NCBI GenBank assembly: GCA_018003515.1
Contig: JAGNDO010000010.1
Span: forward strand, 48,646-112,645
Reading direction: 5' to 3'
Length of the DNA: 64,000 nucleotides
From: Caldilineaceae bacterium
GTDB taxonomy: Bacteria > Chloroflexota > Anaerolineae > Caldilineales > Caldilineaceae
Below the pieces are notes generated by a model that was not told where the DNA came from, made no database searches, and saw only the letters and a program-made list of their open reading frames with translations. Below are positions 41,894 to 50,628 of the stretch, in pieces. Made by a program: the position numbers and the translations under genes. Position 1 is the first letter of the stretch. Each line of letters starts with the position of its first letter.

Positions 41894-42972
41894 TACCCAT
41901 AAACCGTGACTTTGCCCGTGGCGGTGCCATCCCCGGCGAGGACGGTGCGGAAGGCGGCGAGGGTGCGGTCGATGTCCGCGGGGGTGACATGGTAGTGGGT
42001 GACGGCCCGCAGGCGGTTGCCGCCGACGGGGTTGAGCAGCACGCCCTGATCCACCAACCCGGCTGCCAGTTGAGCCGGGGTCATATCTGTCCGGTTCAGG
42101 GCGAAGATGACGATGTCGGTTTGGACGGTGGCCGGGTCGATGGAAATGCCGTCCAGGGCGGCCAGCCCTTGGGCGAGGGTTTGGGCGTTGGCGTGGTCGT
42201 CGGCCAAACGTTCCACCATTTCGGTGACGGCCACGATGCCCGCGGCCGCAATCACCCCGGCCTGGCGCATGCCGCCGCCCACCACTTTACGATTGCGCCG
42301 CACTTTGCGGATGAAGGCCCCGCTGCCCACCACCACGGACCCCACGGGCGCGGCCAACCCCTTGCTCAAACAGAGACTGGCGCTGTCCGCATTCTGTAGC
42401 AGCCGGGCGGGTGAGACGCCGAGGTGGACCGCCGCATTCCACAGTCTTGCCCCGTCCACGTGGAGTTGCAGGCCGTGGCGGTGGGCCAGTTCGCCGACCG
42501 CGTCCATGTAGTCCACAGGCAGGACAGCGCCGCCGCAGCGGTTGTGGGTGTTCTCCAAACAGATCAGCCGGGAGATGGGGAAATGCTCGTTGTCCCCCCG
42601 GATCATGGCCTCGACTTGGGCCAGATCCAGGGTGCCGTTGGGCCGGTTGGCGGCTGTGCGGGAATGCACGCCGCCCAGGGCCGCGCTGCCCCCCTGCTCG
42701 TAGATGTGGATGTGGGCCTGATCGCCCAGGATCATCTCGTCGCCCCGGCCGCAGTGGGCGAGGACGGAGATCAGGTTGCCCATTGTGCCGCTGGGCACGA
42801 AGACGGCGGCTTCTTTGCCCGTCATCTCGGCCACGATGGCCTCCAAGCGGGTGACCGTGGGGTCTTCGCCGTAGACGTCATCGCCCACGGGCGCGGTCAT
42901 CATGGCGTCCATCATGGCCGGGGTGGGTTTGGTCACTGTGTCGGAGCGCAGGTCAATAGGATCGAGTTTCAT
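41893..42972 (-). CDS. ltaE: Low-specificity L-threonine aldolase
   Basis: Protein of 359 residues, PLP-dependent, splitting threonine (and allo-threonine) into glycine and acetaldehyde. Signatures are IDLRSDTVTKPTPAMMDAM at the N-terminus, DPTVTRLE, FVPSGTMGNLISVLAH, CLENTHNRCGG, LHVDGARLWNAA and the PLP-binding Lys in SLCLSKGLAAPVGSV. AAAGG precedes the ATG. It follows hisB after a short repeat. Confidence 0.93.
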   Translation of the reverse strand: MKLDPIDLRSDTVTKPTPAMMDAMMTAPVGDDVYGEDPTVTRLEAIVAEMTGKEAAVFVPSGTMGNLISVLAHCGRGDEMILGDQAHIHIYEQGGSAALGGVHSRTAANRPNGTLDLAQVEAMIRGDNEHFPISRLICLENTHNRCGGAVLPVDYMDAVGELAHRHGLQLHVDGARLWNAAVHLGVSPARLLQNADSASLCLSKGLAAPVGSVVVGSGAFIRKVRRNRKVVGGGMRQAGVIAAAGIVAVTEMVERLADDHANAQTLAQGLAALDGISIDPATVQTDIVIFALNRTDMTPAQLAAGLVDQGVLLNPVGGNRLRAVTHYHVTPADIDRTLAAFRTVLAGDGTATGKVTVYG

Positions 42973-42989
42973 TTTGTGGCCTTTGGGTG

Positions 42990-43035
42990 GTGAGAGGTTG
43001 GGAGATTGGGCGTTCAGGATCAATCTCCCAATCTC
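42990..43035. repeat. GGGAGATT inverted repeat between hisB and threonine aldolase
   Basis: GTTGGGAGATTGGGCG and CAATCTCCCAATC arms around a short centre. Confidence 0.75.
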
Positions 43036-43038
43036 GCG

Positions 43039-43632
43039 TCAAACAATCATGGTGCCTTTTGTGCTGGGGACGTCGGCCCGGCGGGGGTCGAGTCGGGTGG
43101 CGGCGTCCAGGGCGCGGGCCAGGGCCTTGAAGAGGGCTTCGGCCTTGTGGTGGTCGTTGCGGCCATAGAGGACGTGGGCGTGCAGGTTCATGCGGGCGTG
43201 GATGGCGAAGGTCTCGAAGAGGTGGAAGATCAGGTCCGTGGTCAGACCGCCCACCCGTGGGGTGACGAAATCGGCCTCAAAGACGCAATAGGGCCGCCCG
43301 CCCAGGTCGATGACGACACGGGCCAGGGCTTCGTCCATGGGCACATAGCTGTGGGCCGTGCGCACAATGCCCCGGCGGTCGCCCAGGGCCTGGTCCACCG
43401 CCCGGCCCAGACAGATGAAGGTGTCCTCGGCGGTATGGTGGTCGTCGATGTGCAGATCCCCGGTGCATTTCACGGTGATGTCGAAGAGTCCGTGGCCGGC
43501 CAGGAGGACGAGCATGTGGTCGAGGAAGCCGATGCCGGTGTCCACATCGGCCCGGCCTTGGCCGTCCAGGACGATGCGGGCGGAGATTTGGGTTTCTTTA
43601 GTGGTGCGGTCGATCTGGGCTTCACGGGGCAT
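43039..43632 (-). CDS. hisB: Imidazoleglycerol-phosphate dehydratase
   Basis: Protein of 197 residues catalysing the sixth step of histidine biosynthesis. The metal-binding motifs are [37 protein letters not shown] and the second-half [24 protein letters not shown]. It is the monofunctional dehydratase type. The start overlaps the end of the toxin-like gene by 11 bases, and hisC and hisD lie upstream beyond a four-gene cassette, so the his genes are interrupted by the cassette. Confidence 0.95.
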   Translation of the reverse strand: MPREAQIDRTTKETQISARIVLDGQGRADVDTGIGFLDHMLVLLAGHGLFDITVKCTGDLHIDDHHTAEDTFICLGRAVDQALGDRRGIVRTAHSYVPMDEALARVVIDLGGRPYCVFEADFVTPRVGGLTTDLIFHLFETFAIHARMNLHAHVLYGRNDHHKAEALFKALARALDAATRLDPRRADVPSTKGTMIV

Positions 43633-44023
43633 GGGGTGTGTTCGCTTTCAGCCAATTTATGAAGGTTAAAATATCGATTTCATCGGTCAGTTGAAGATCT
43701 GCTTTATCGTTCGTATGGATATGTGGCACTTGAATTCCGGCGGTTTCAGGGCCAATTCGTCCGTATTTCAAGCGAATTGCCTCAGGATCTGGGCTGTTAT
43801 CGAATCCAACCACAACCTGTTTCCCATCCAAGGCATAGTAGCTGTACTTGCGACGCTCATCGCTAAACATTTCTCTTACCGAAATGCGCAGACGACCAAA
43901 GCGAGCCCTTAGCTTTAAATTATCCCTTTCAGGCGTTAAGGTGGCTGAGTATTCGACGTCATCAAAATAGCGTTGAGCTACACGAATTACCCCAGCAAAA
44001 CGCCCTGCAATTCCCGGGTCCAA
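43622..44023 (-). CDS. TumE-like (DUF6516) toxin-family protein
   Basis: Protein of 133 residues from a TTG start with GGGGGTGGGCGA upstream, overlapping the preceding gene by 37 bases. [42 protein letters not shown] and the late VPHIHTNDK match the pattern of small DUF6516/TumE proteins found in toxin-antitoxin pairs. It overlaps hisB by 11 bases. Lower GC than neighbouring genes suggests acquisition. Family call is by pattern only. Confidence 0.65.
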   Translation of the reverse strand: MDPGIAGRFAGVIRVAQRYFDDVEYSATLTPERDNLKLRARFGRLRISVREMFSDERRKYSYYALDGKQVVVGFDNSPDPEAIRLKYGRIGPETAGIQVPHIHTNDKADLQLTDEIDILTFINWLKANTPHAP

Positions 44024-44316
44024 TCGCCCACCCCCTTATGGCAGAATTCCCAATCGATCAAATCTTCTTCCCACGTCTTGGTAATTGTGGCCTCTGTCTT
44101 CTTCACAAACTCAACGCTCTCAAGATTTTCGAGAAATAGATCGTAATTCATTCCATACTTTTTCGCGAACACGGCATCTTGCCGTTTCAAATCGGCAATT
44201 TTAGAAGTAATCTGCTCAACGACAAAGCGCTGCATGGCTAAATCCGCGGACTCTTGAATTCCACCAAGTATATTGAACAGTTCTACATATCGATTATCAA
44301 TCGCAACTGTAACCAT
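43987..44316 (-). CDS. Probable antitoxin partner of the TumE-like protein
   Basis: Protein of 109 residues, mostly helical. The segments VEQITSKIADLKRQDAVFAKKYGMNYDLF and [19 protein letters not shown] (around residue 90) resemble the antitoxin usually encoded just ahead of DUF6516 proteins. Upstream order and overlap with the toxin-like gene are typical of such modules. AAAGGAGAAAATGG-like sequence precedes the ATG. Confidence 0.6.
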   Translation of the reverse strand: MVTVAIDNRYVELFNILGGIQESADLAMQRFVVEQITSKIADLKRQDAVFAKKYGMNYDLFLENLESVEFVKKTEATITKTWEEDLIDWEFCHKGVGDWTRELQGVLLG

Positions 44317-44364
44317 TTTCTCTCCTTTTCACCACGGTACCCTGCACGTTATGAAACCAATACG

Positions 44365-44826
44365 TTAACGCACCCAAACCGCAGCATACGCATAATCAAA
44401 ATGGGACCATGCAAGCAGCAATTCGTCGACAAAGACCGAGATCGGACCATCTCCCACTGCGGGATCACAAATTTCGACCATACGGGCATTCTCGGTTCCA
44501 GCTAGAACGACTGCATGAGGAGTATCAAATCGCCAATATCCAAGATCGCCCGTGCGCACAAATAGAATGCAGGGCACACCTCCGACAACCGACGAAGATA
44601 CATCTTCCCAGGAACCGGTACCAAAATAAGTCCTGAATCCATGTTGCTCAAGACGACGGATATTGCTGGCCGGCGTGCCAATGCCTGTCGTGCCCAACCA
44701 ACGAGCCACGTCTTCTTGAGTGACCGGCTGTGAATTGTATGCGGCAACCATTGCGGCGCAAGCAGGCAAGCACCAGCTTGGTTCAGTCTGCCGCAGATAT
44801 GGCACGTTGAGCAAGGGCATCGCCAT
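44365..44826 (-). CDS. C39-like papain-fold cysteine peptidase
   Basis: Protein of 153 residues. NVPYLRQTEPSWCLPACAAM near residue 10 carries the catalytic Cys in the C39-type WCxPA motif, GVPCILFVRTG follows, and TPHAVVLAGTE holds the catalytic His with a later Asp in CDPAVGDGP. Small free-standing C39-like domains often process or block peptide partners. Here it overlaps by 44 bases the small gene upstream, which is its likely partner. There is no signal peptide or transporter domain. Confidence 0.75.
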   Translation of the reverse strand: MAMPLLNVPYLRQTEPSWCLPACAAMVAAYNSQPVTQEDVARWLGTTGIGTPASNIRRLEQHGFRTYFGTGSWEDVSSSVVGGVPCILFVRTGDLGYWRFDTPHAVVLAGTENARMVEICDPAVGDGPISVFVDELLLAWSHFDYAYAAVWVR

Positions 44827-45145
44827 ACACTCCCATTTCGGCTAACTGCTGCGGGGTAAACAGAATCTCGCCACTCTGGGCATCCACATCTAGCGTCCCC
44901 ACGGAACCCACGGGGCCGCAAGTTGGCAATCCCAACCAGACCGGCACTCGCCAAAGAAGCCGCGTTCCAACCAATAGGTTTGGCTCCTCGGCATAAAGCA
45001 GATTCCCTACCCTCTCCAAAAGCAGCCGGTTGACCTGCCTCTTTGCGGCCACGCTTGTCACATTAACACGCGTTGAAATAGTCAATTCCATTGTCACGTC
45101 CGAACCGGGCGGGACGGTCATGCGTTCAAATTCCACATTCAGCAT
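44783..45145 (-). CDS. Hypothetical protein paired with the C39-like peptidase
   Basis: Protein of 120 residues from the ATG preceded by GGGGAGG. It has a beta-strand-rich N-terminal half (LNVEFERMTVPPGSDVTMEL) and a segment reading GSVGTLDVDAQSGEILFTPQ, which resembles PepSY-like or GIY strands that often occur near peptidases. I do not recognise the family. It overlaps the peptidase gene by 44 bases and starts the AT-richer cassette between hisC and hisB. Confidence 0.6.
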   Translation of the reverse strand: MLNVEFERMTVPPGSDVTMELTISTRVNVTSVAAKRQVNRLLLERVGNLLYAEEPNLLVGTRLLWRVPVWLGLPTCGPVGSVGTLDVDAQSGEILFTPQQLAEMGVYGDALAQRAISAAD

Positions 45146-45223
45146 TGTTGTGCCCTCCCCAATAGACAAGTCATCACCTTGCCCTGCAAGGCTTCTCTAT
45201 GGTACGACCAAACCGACCCGACG

Positions 45224-46315
45224 TCAAACCGCTCGCAACGCGGCCACCAACCGATCCGTCTGATCCGGCCGGCCCACGGACACGCGGATGCAGTTGTCCA
45301 GCCCCGGCTTGTCGTAGTGGCGGACGAGGATGCCCCGCGCCTCCAAGGCCAGCTTAAGCTCCCTGGCCCGGCGGCCTTCCACCCGGCAGAGGATGAAGTT
45401 GGCCTGGGACGGGATCGGGCGCAGGTAGGGGATGGTCTGCAAGGCGGCGAATAGTCGGTCCCGTTCGTTTTTGAGCTTTTCCACCACGTCGTAGATTTGC
45501 TCCACATGGCGCAGGCTGGCCAGTCCGGCCACGGTCGCGGCCACGTTGACGTTGTAGGGCTGCTTGAAGGTCCACAGCTTCTCCAACAGCCACAACGGAA
45601 AGATGCCATAGCCCAAACGCAATCCGGCAATGCCCGCAGCCTTGCTGAAGGTGCGCAGGACGACCAGGTTGTCGTATTCCAGCACCCAGGAGGCCCGGCT
45701 GGGTGCGTCGGCAAACTCGATGTAGGCCTCGTCCAGGATCACCATCACCGGCAGGGTCAGGAGTTGGCGCAGGTCGGCGTCAGACAATAGATTACCCGAC
45801 GGATTGTTGGGGGAGGTGAGGAATAATAATTTAGTTGTGAATTGAGAATTAAAAATTGAAAATTCAATGGCTTCCACATCGACCGAAAAGTCAGCCCGCC
45901 GCCAGACATTGACGACCTTTGCGCCCTGGAGCTTGGCGTCGAAGCTGTACATGCCGAACGTGGGCGGGGTGTTTTGGATGGCGTCGCCCGGGGCCAGGAA
46001 GAGGCGGCCCAGGTAGTCGAGCAGTTCGTCCGCGCCGTGGCCGGGGAGGATGTTCGCCGCAGGGACGCCCACAAAGCCGCTCAACGCTTCCCGCAGTTCG
46101 CTCTGTTGCGGGTCCGGGTAGATGTGATAGTACGCATACTCGGTCAACGCCTCCCGCACCGCGGGGATGGGGCCGTACGGGTTCTCGTTGGCGTCCAGCT
46201 TCACAATCTGGGCCGCGGGGATGCCCAGCCGGGCGCTCAACACCTCAAAGGGCTGGATGGGCGTGTATTCTTCCAAATGGGCGATGGTGGGGTTGAGGAG
46301 GTGGGATGGGTGCAT
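45224..46315 (-). CDS. hisC: Histidinol-phosphate aminotransferase
   Basis: Protein of 363 residues, PLP-dependent. Signatures are [12 protein letters not shown] near residue 40, [42 protein letters not shown] and the PLP Lys in [17 protein letters not shown]. Residues around 150 include [11 protein letters not shown], which comes from an in-frame ATTGAGAATTAAAAATTG-type repeat just before the LLFLTSPNN strand. The start has no Shine-Dalgarno and is preceded by AATC-rich repeat. The gene follows hisD after a palindrome. Confidence 0.94.
   Translation of the reverse strand: MHPSHLLNPTIAHLEEYTPIQPFEVLSARLGIPAAQIVKLDANENPYGPIPAVREALTEYAYYHIYPDPQQSELREALSGFVGVPAANILPGHGADELLDYLGRLFLAPGDAIQNTPPTFGMYSFDAKLQGAKVVNVWRRADFSVDVEAIEFSIFNSQFTTKLLFLTSPNNPSGNLLSDADLRQLLTLPVMVILDEAYIEFADAPSRASWVLEYDNLVVLRTFSKAAGIAGLRLGYGIFPLWLLEKLWTFKQPYNVNVAATVAGLASLRHVEQIYDVVEKLKNERDRLFAALQTIPYLRPIPSQANFILCRVEGRRARELKLALEARGILVRHYDKPGLDNCIRVSVGRPDQTDRLVAALRAV
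45835..45872 (-). repeat. Short repeat translated inside hisC
   Basis: GTGAATTGAGAATTAAAAAT and GAAAATTC words, related to those at 34737-34776, are read in frame in hisC and insert about ten residues ahead of a conserved strand. Confidence 0.6.
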
Positions 46316-46437
46316 GATTTTCGATTTAGGATTGGTGATTTTGGATTGGTGGGGGGAGATTGAGAGATTGGGAGATTGGGAGATTATTGTGGGTACGCTC
46401 AACCAATCTCCTAATCTCCCAATCTCTCAATCTCCCC
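46316..46437. repeat. GGGAGATT inverted repeat between hisD and hisC
   Basis: TTAGGATTGGTGATTTTGGATTGG words abut the hisC start. Then GAGAGATTGGGAGATTGGGAG and its complement form a long palindrome reaching the hisD stop. Confidence 0.85.
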
Positions 46438-47770
46438 TCTTCAACCTGCGCGCCACAGCACTGGCATGGGCCGTCAACCCCTCGGCCTGGGCCAAGGTGT
46501 GGGCGGCGGGGCCGATGGACTGGAGGGCGGTCTCGTTGAGGCCGATGACGCTGATAAGTTTGACAAAGTCGCTGACGTTGACCGGGCTGGCGAAGCGGGC
46601 GGTGCCGCCCGTGGGCATGACGTGGCTAGGTCCGGCCACATAGTCGCCCAGGACCTCGAAGCTGCGTTCGCCCAGGAAGATGCCCCCGGCATTTTGCACT
46701 GCGCCCACATATTGCCACGGGTCATCCACCAACAGGCAGAGATGTTCGGGACCGTAGGCGTTGGCGAGGTCCAGGGCCTGGGTCAGCCCTTGGGTGATGA
46801 CGATACCCCCGGCGTTTGCCAGGGAGGCCACCACGGTTTCGGCCCGGTCTAGCGCTTCAATTTGGCGCGCTACCGCCGACTGGACCTTTTCGGCCAAGGC
46901 TCGGCTAGGCGTGAGCAGGATCGCACTTGCTAACAGGTCGTGCTCAGCCTGAGCGAGAAGGTCGGCGGCGGCCAGTTCTGGGTCCGCGGAGGCGTCGGCG
47001 ATCACCATTGTCTCCGTGGGACCGGGCAGGCCGTCGATGCCCACCATGCCGTAGACCTGGCGCTTGGCCAGGACGGTGTACAGCCCGCCGGGGCCGCAGA
47101 CCTTGTCCACGGCGGGGATGGACGCCGTGCCATAGGCCAGGGCGGCGATGGCCTGGGCACCCCCGGCCACATAGACCGCGTCCACGCCCACGATGTCTGC
47201 CGCCACCAAGATGGTGGGATGGGGCAGGCCGGTCTCCCGCTGGGGTGGGGAGATGATCGAAACAAAGGGCACGCCCGCTACCCTGGCCGGCACCGCGGTC
47301 ATGATCAGCGTGCTGGGCAGGGGAGCCTGGCCGCCGGGGACGTAGACGCCCACTCGGCCAATGGGGCGCACCAGTTGGCCCAAAGTGCCTTCGTGGTCGT
47401 TGTGGATCCAACTCAGCTTGGGCTGGCGGCGGTGGAAGGCGGCCACCCGGTCCGCGGACAGGCGCATGGCGTCGATCACCGCCGGGTCCACCTGGGCGTA
47501 GGCGGCTTGGATGTCGTCCGCGGTGACTTGCAGGCGCAACGGCTGCACCCCATCCAAAATTTCGGACCAGTGAGCCAAGGCCGCATCGCCCCGATCCCGC
47601 ACATCCGCCAGGATGCGGCGCACGGCCTCTTCCGGCTGGATGCGCTCGCCAAAGAGCACGGCGTTGCGGTCCAGCACACGGTCGGGCACGGCGAATTCAT
47701 CCCACGCCCGGCGGCGCAAAATGCCCGCCTGGGCCGTGGGGACGTCGTAGATTTCGATAAGGTTGGGCAT
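46427..47770 (-). CDS. hisD: Histidinol dehydrogenase
   Basis: Protein of 447 residues, a zinc enzyme catalysing the last two steps of histidine synthesis. Signatures are [20 protein letters not shown] near residue 135, [45 protein letters not shown] and the metal-site stretch [28 protein letters not shown] precedes the ATG. It is followed by hisC, then by the AT-richer cassette and hisB. Confidence 0.95.
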   Translation of the reverse strand: MPNLIEIYDVPTAQAGILRRRAWDEFAVPDRVLDRNAVLFGERIQPEEAVRRILADVRDRGDAALAHWSEILDGVQPLRLQVTADDIQAAYAQVDPAVIDAMRLSADRVAAFHRRQPKLSWIHNDHEGTLGQLVRPIGRVGVYVPGGQAPLPSTLIMTAVPARVAGVPFVSIISPPQRETGLPHPTILVAADIVGVDAVYVAGGAQAIAALAYGTASIPAVDKVCGPGGLYTVLAKRQVYGMVGIDGLPGPTETMVIADASADPELAAADLLAQAEHDLLASAILLTPSRALAEKVQSAVARQIEALDRAETVVASLANAGGIVITQGLTQALDLANAYGPEHLCLLVDDPWQYVGAVQNAGGIFLGERSFEVLGDYVAGPSHVMPTGGTARFASPVNVSDFVKLISVIGLNETALQSIGPAAHTLAQAEGLTAHASAVARRLKRGD

Positions 47771-47789
47771 GGGATTCCTCGTGATGAGA

Positions 47790-47893
47790 AAATATCGAGT
47801 AATGCGTATCGAGTATCTCGTGGTTAAGGACTTTCAGACGTTTGACAGTTCTTGACCACGAAATACTCGATACGCATTACTCGATACTCGATT
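47790..47893. repeat. TATCGAGT-type inverted repeat between trkA and hisD
   Basis: ATATCGAGTAATGCGTATCG and complement surround a centre with CGTGGTTAAG, GACTTTC and CTTGACCACG; the centre resembles that at 49180-49230. Confidence 0.85.
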
Positions 47894-48584
47894 ATTTCCT
47901 CAACCCTTCCGCATCCTCAATCCGCCCCAAGACGACCAGGATGTCGCCCTCGGCGATGCGAAAGGTGGCGCTGGGGCTGATGAGCAGATCGTCGTCCCGG
48001 CGCACGGCCATGACGGAGAGGCTGTAGCGTTGGCGCAGGTTGCTTTCGGCCAGGGTGTGGCCCCATAGGCTGGGCGGGGCCAGGAGTTCCACCACGCCCA
48101 CGTCGTTGCTGACCTCCAAATAGTCCACAAAATGACCGGCGGCCATCTTGCGGCCTAGGCGCACCCCGGCCTCATGTTCGGGCAGGATCACCTCGTCCGC
48201 GCCCACTCGGAGCAGGATCTCCTTCTGGGTCTGGGTGCGGGCCTTGGTGATCACCCGCTTGACGCCAAGGCGTTGCAGCAGCACGGTGGCCAGCAGATTG
48301 GCCTCAAAATCCGTGCCGATGCAGACCAGCCCCGTGTCAAAATTCTCCACCCCGGCCTGGCGCAGGGCGTCGATATTGGTGGCATCCATCTGCATGACAT
48401 GGGGCAGTTCGGTGCTGAGTTTTTGGACCGTGTTGATGTCATAGTCGATGGCCAGCACATCCTTGCCATATTTGACCAAGGTGGTGGCTACGCTGGTGCC
48501 AAAGCGGCCCAGGCCGATCACGACAAATTCGTTGCGACTCTTTTCAAAGGGATTATATCGGCTGCGCTGCTTGGGTTCGCTCAT
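47892..48584 (-). CDS. TrkA/KtrA-type potassium channel regulatory subunit
   Basis: Protein of 230 residues. An RCK_N Rossmann domain (residues about 18-135; FVVIGLGRFGTSVATTL, LAIDYD, MDATNIDAL) binds NAD or ATP, and an RCK_C domain (about 145-228; LRQRYSLSVMAVRR, FRIAEGDILVVLGR) binds a regulatory ligand. It would gate a membrane potassium transporter (TrkH/KtrB), which is not encoded in the window. AAAGGTG precedes the ATG. Confidence 0.9.
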   Translation of the reverse strand: MSEPKQRSRYNPFEKSRNEFVVIGLGRFGTSVATTLVKYGKDVLAIDYDINTVQKLSTELPHVMQMDATNIDALRQAGVENFDTGLVCIGTDFEANLLATVLLQRLGVKRVITKARTQTQKEILLRVGADEVILPEHEAGVRLGRKMAAGHFVDYLEVSNDVGVVELLAPPSLWGHTLAESNLRQRYSLSVMAVRRDDDLLISPSATFRIAEGDILVVLGRIEDAEGLRK

Positions 48585-48595
48585 GGGTCACCTTT

Positions 48596-48663
48596 TGTAT
48601 CGTGTGTCGTGTATCGAGTATTTCTTGGTCATGCACCGCCATTACTCGATACACGATACTCGA
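48596..48663. repeat. TATCGAGT-type inverted repeat between the Nudix and trkA genes
   Basis: GTATCGTGTGTCGTGTATCG and complement; its right arm supplies the last codons of the Nudix gene (EIEYRVSSNGG). Confidence 0.8.
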
Positions 48664-49147
48664 TTTCCTGCTTTTTTTGAGGATGAAAGACGACGGCATG
48701 GTCGACCAATTCTCCGTCTTGATAGGTGAATTTCGCCGAAAAGAAGTGGGGCTGATTGAGCCAGGGCAAAAAAATACGGTCGCCGGGCCATAAATTCAAG
48801 TCCAGCAACCCCGCGTTGTCGATCCAGGCCAGGTTGCCCTCCACAGCCTGGGCGGGCGGGTGCAGGTCGCCCTCAAATTCGTGGATGGTGAAGAGATAGA
48901 CATACCAATCCTCTTCCTTGGCAAAGGCCGGAAAGGTCAGAATCCCCCGCAGCCGGGGATTGCGGGCCACCAGCCCGCTCTCCTCCCGCACCTCCCGCAC
49001 GGCGCATTCCTCCGGGGTTTCGCCCGGTTCCAGCTTGCCGCCCAGGCCATTCCACTTGCCCTGGTGCATGTCGTTCTGCTTTTTCACCCGATGCAGCATC
49101 AGGGTTTGGCCGTCCCGCTGGACGTAGATGAGGGTGGCGAGTTTCAT
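48629..49147 (-). CDS. Nudix hydrolase, 8-oxo-dGTP diphosphatase type
   Basis: Protein of 172 residues. The Nudix box GGKLEPGETPEECAVREVREESGLV spans about residues 36-60 (GX5EX7REUXEEXGU). WNGLGGKLE and NLAWIDNAGLLDLNLWPGD resemble MutT/MTH1-like enzymes that clean oxidised nucleotides. The C-terminal 12 residues are encoded by a TATCGAGT repeat. The ATG lacks a strong Shine-Dalgarno. Confidence 0.9.
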   Translation of the reverse strand: MKLATLIYVQRDGQTLMLHRVKKQNDMHQGKWNGLGGKLEPGETPEECAVREVREESGLVARNPRLRGILTFPAFAKEEDWYVYLFTIHEFEGDLHPPAQAVEGNLAWIDNAGLLDLNLWPGDRIFLPWLNQPHFFSAKFTYQDGELVDHAVVFHPQKKQEIEYRVSSNGGA

Positions 49148-49154
49148 GGGCGAT

Positions 49155-49258
49155 ATCTCTATCGAGTATCGCGTATCGAGTATTTCGTGGTTAAGAACTG
49201 TCGAACGTTGGAAAGCACTTGACCACGAAAAAATACTCGATACACGATACTCGATACC
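49155..49258. repeat. TATCGAGT-type inverted repeat between the DsbA-like and Nudix genes
   Basis: ATCGAGTATCGCGTATCGAG and complement; the centre has CGTGGTTAAGAACTGTCG and GCACTTGACCACG as in 47810-47862. Confidence 0.85.
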
Positions 49259-49259
49259 T

Positions 49260-49931
49260 CTATGGCTTGGCTAATTCTTGCTGAACAAATCCGGTCAACT
49301 GATCCAACGTGGGCGGGGCGGCCAGGGCGACGCCGTTGATGGCAAAACCCGGTGTGCCCCGAATCCCCAGGCGGCGGGCTTCCTGATCACTGGCCTGGAC
49401 TTTGCGCTGCATGTCGCCATCGTCCAAACACTTGTCAAAGGCAGCCACATCCAGCCCCACAGCCGTGGCATAAGTGGAGAGGGTGCCCCGTTCCAGCCCA
49501 CCGAAATTCTCAAAAACCTGGTCATGATATGCCCAGAACTTGCCCTGAGCGCCAGCGCACTGCCCGGACTGAGCGGCCTCGGGCGACTGGGGCGTGACCA
49601 CCGGGAAGTCCTTCCACACAAAGCGCACCTGATCCGGGAAGGCGGCCAGGATCTGCTCCCGGATGCGGGTGTTGTGCCAAGATCGACAGGCCGGACAGCC
49701 AAAGTCCGAATACTCGGTGATGGTCACCTTGGCATCCGCTGGGCCGAGGGCCGGGTCAGCCAGGGTGGCCGGATCAAGGCCCGCGCCGCCGCCCATGGAT
49801 TGCCAAGTGACAAAGGACAACAGAGCAATGAAAGCCACGGCCACAATCGCCACGGTCAGATTATTTTTGCGCTTGGTTTCCTGCTTGGCCGCCCGTTGTT
49901 CCTGGCGGGCCACTCGGTTTCCCTTTGCCAT
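49260..49931 (-). CDS. Membrane-anchored DsbA-family thiol-disulfide oxidoreductase
   Basis: Protein of 223 residues with a basic cytoplasmic N-terminus (RQEQRAAKQETKRKN), a transmembrane helix at about 25-43 (LTVAIVAVAFIALLSFV) and an extracytoplasmic thioredoxin-fold domain. The active site CPAC is in YSDFGCPACRSWHN at about residue 79, and the cis-Pro loop is GIRGTPGFAINGV. It resembles the DsbA/BdbD-like group that oxidises or isomerises exported proteins. AAAGGACATCCG precedes the ATG. Confidence 0.92.
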   Translation of the reverse strand: MAKGNRVARQEQRAAKQETKRKNNLTVAIVAVAFIALLSFVTWQSMGGGAGLDPATLADPALGPADAKVTITEYSDFGCPACRSWHNTRIREQILAAFPDQVRFVWKDFPVVTPQSPEAAQSGQCAGAQGKFWAYHDQVFENFGGLERGTLSTYATAVGLDVAAFDKCLDDGDMQRKVQASDQEARRLGIRGTPGFAINGVALAAPPTLDQLTGFVQQELAKP

Positions 49932-49961
49932 CGGATGTCCTTTTATGTTTTTAGATTCCTG

Positions 49962-50060
49962 CTCGTTCCCACGCTCCGCGTGGGAACGTCAACCGGCGCT
50001 CCGCGCCACGGGACGCCGGAGCGTCCGCGGGCATTCCCACGCGGAGCGTGGGAACGAGCA
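49962..50060. repeat. CGTTCCCACGC-type palindrome, downstream flank of the GlcG-like gene
   Basis: A 95-base element (CTCGTTCCCACGCTCCGCGT ... ACGCGGAGCGTGGGAACGAG) with an inner GGCGCTCCGCGCC. It is nearly identical to the copy at 50520-50622, and the two bracket a single gene. Confidence 0.9.
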
Positions 50061-50066
50061 GGGAGA

Positions 50067-50501
50067 TCAGAAGGGGGTCATGGCGGCTTCGATGAGTGCC
50101 GCAATCCCCAACGCGGCCAACTCCATGTCCTCAGATTCGGACAGGCCGCTGACCGCCACGGCCCCCACCACCTCGCCGTCCAGGATCACCGGCACACCGC
50201 CGCCCCAGCCGATATAGCGTTGGTCGCCAAAGTAGGCCAGGTCAAAGCCGTCCTGGGGATCTCGGGCGGCTTGGCCGATGTCTCGGCTGGGTTTGCGTTC
50301 CCGGGCCGCGGTCCACGCCTTGTTGGTGGCGATCAGGATCGATGGCAACGGCGCGCCGTCCAACCGGGCCAGGGCGACAAGTTCACCCTGGGCGTCGGCC
50401 ACGGCAATCACGGCTGCCTTGCCGCGATGTCGCAAGGCCGCCTCAATGGTGCTGATCGCTATCTGTGCGTCTTCGTATCCCAAATTCATGATGCGGTTCA
50501 T
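50067..50501 (-). CDS. GlcG/HbpS-family (DUF336) protein
   Basis: Protein of 144 residues of the GlcG/HbpS heme-degrading-type fold. Family features are AQIAISTIEAALRHRGKAAVIAV, DAQGELVALARLDGA, SILIATNKAWTAARE and GGVPVILDGEVVGAVAVSGLSE near the C-terminus. The family includes heme-binding and corrinoid-adenosyl-like accessory proteins; the ligand here is unknown. AAAGGAG precedes the ATG. It is bracketed by two near-identical 95-base palindromes. Confidence 0.9.
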   Translation of the reverse strand: MNRIMNLGYEDAQIAISTIEAALRHRGKAAVIAVADAQGELVALARLDGAPLPSILIATNKAWTAARERKPSRDIGQAARDPQDGFDLAYFGDQRYIGWGGGVPVILDGEVVGAVAVSGLSESEDMELAALGIAALIEAAMTPF

Positions 50502-50519
50502 TTTGTTCTCCTTTGTGTC

Positions 50520-50622
50520 TGGCTCGTTCCCACGCTCCGCGTGGGAATGCAAACCGGCGCTCTGCGCCACGGGACGCCGGAGCGTCCGCGGGCATTCCCA
50601 CGCGGAGCGTTGGAACGAGGAG
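50520..50622. repeat. CGTTCCCACGC-type palindrome, upstream flank of the GlcG-like gene
   Basis: Near-identical to 49962-50060, differing by a handful of bases (for example GTTGGAACG in place of GTGGGAACG). Confidence 0.9.
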
Positions 50623-50628
50623 GGGCGG

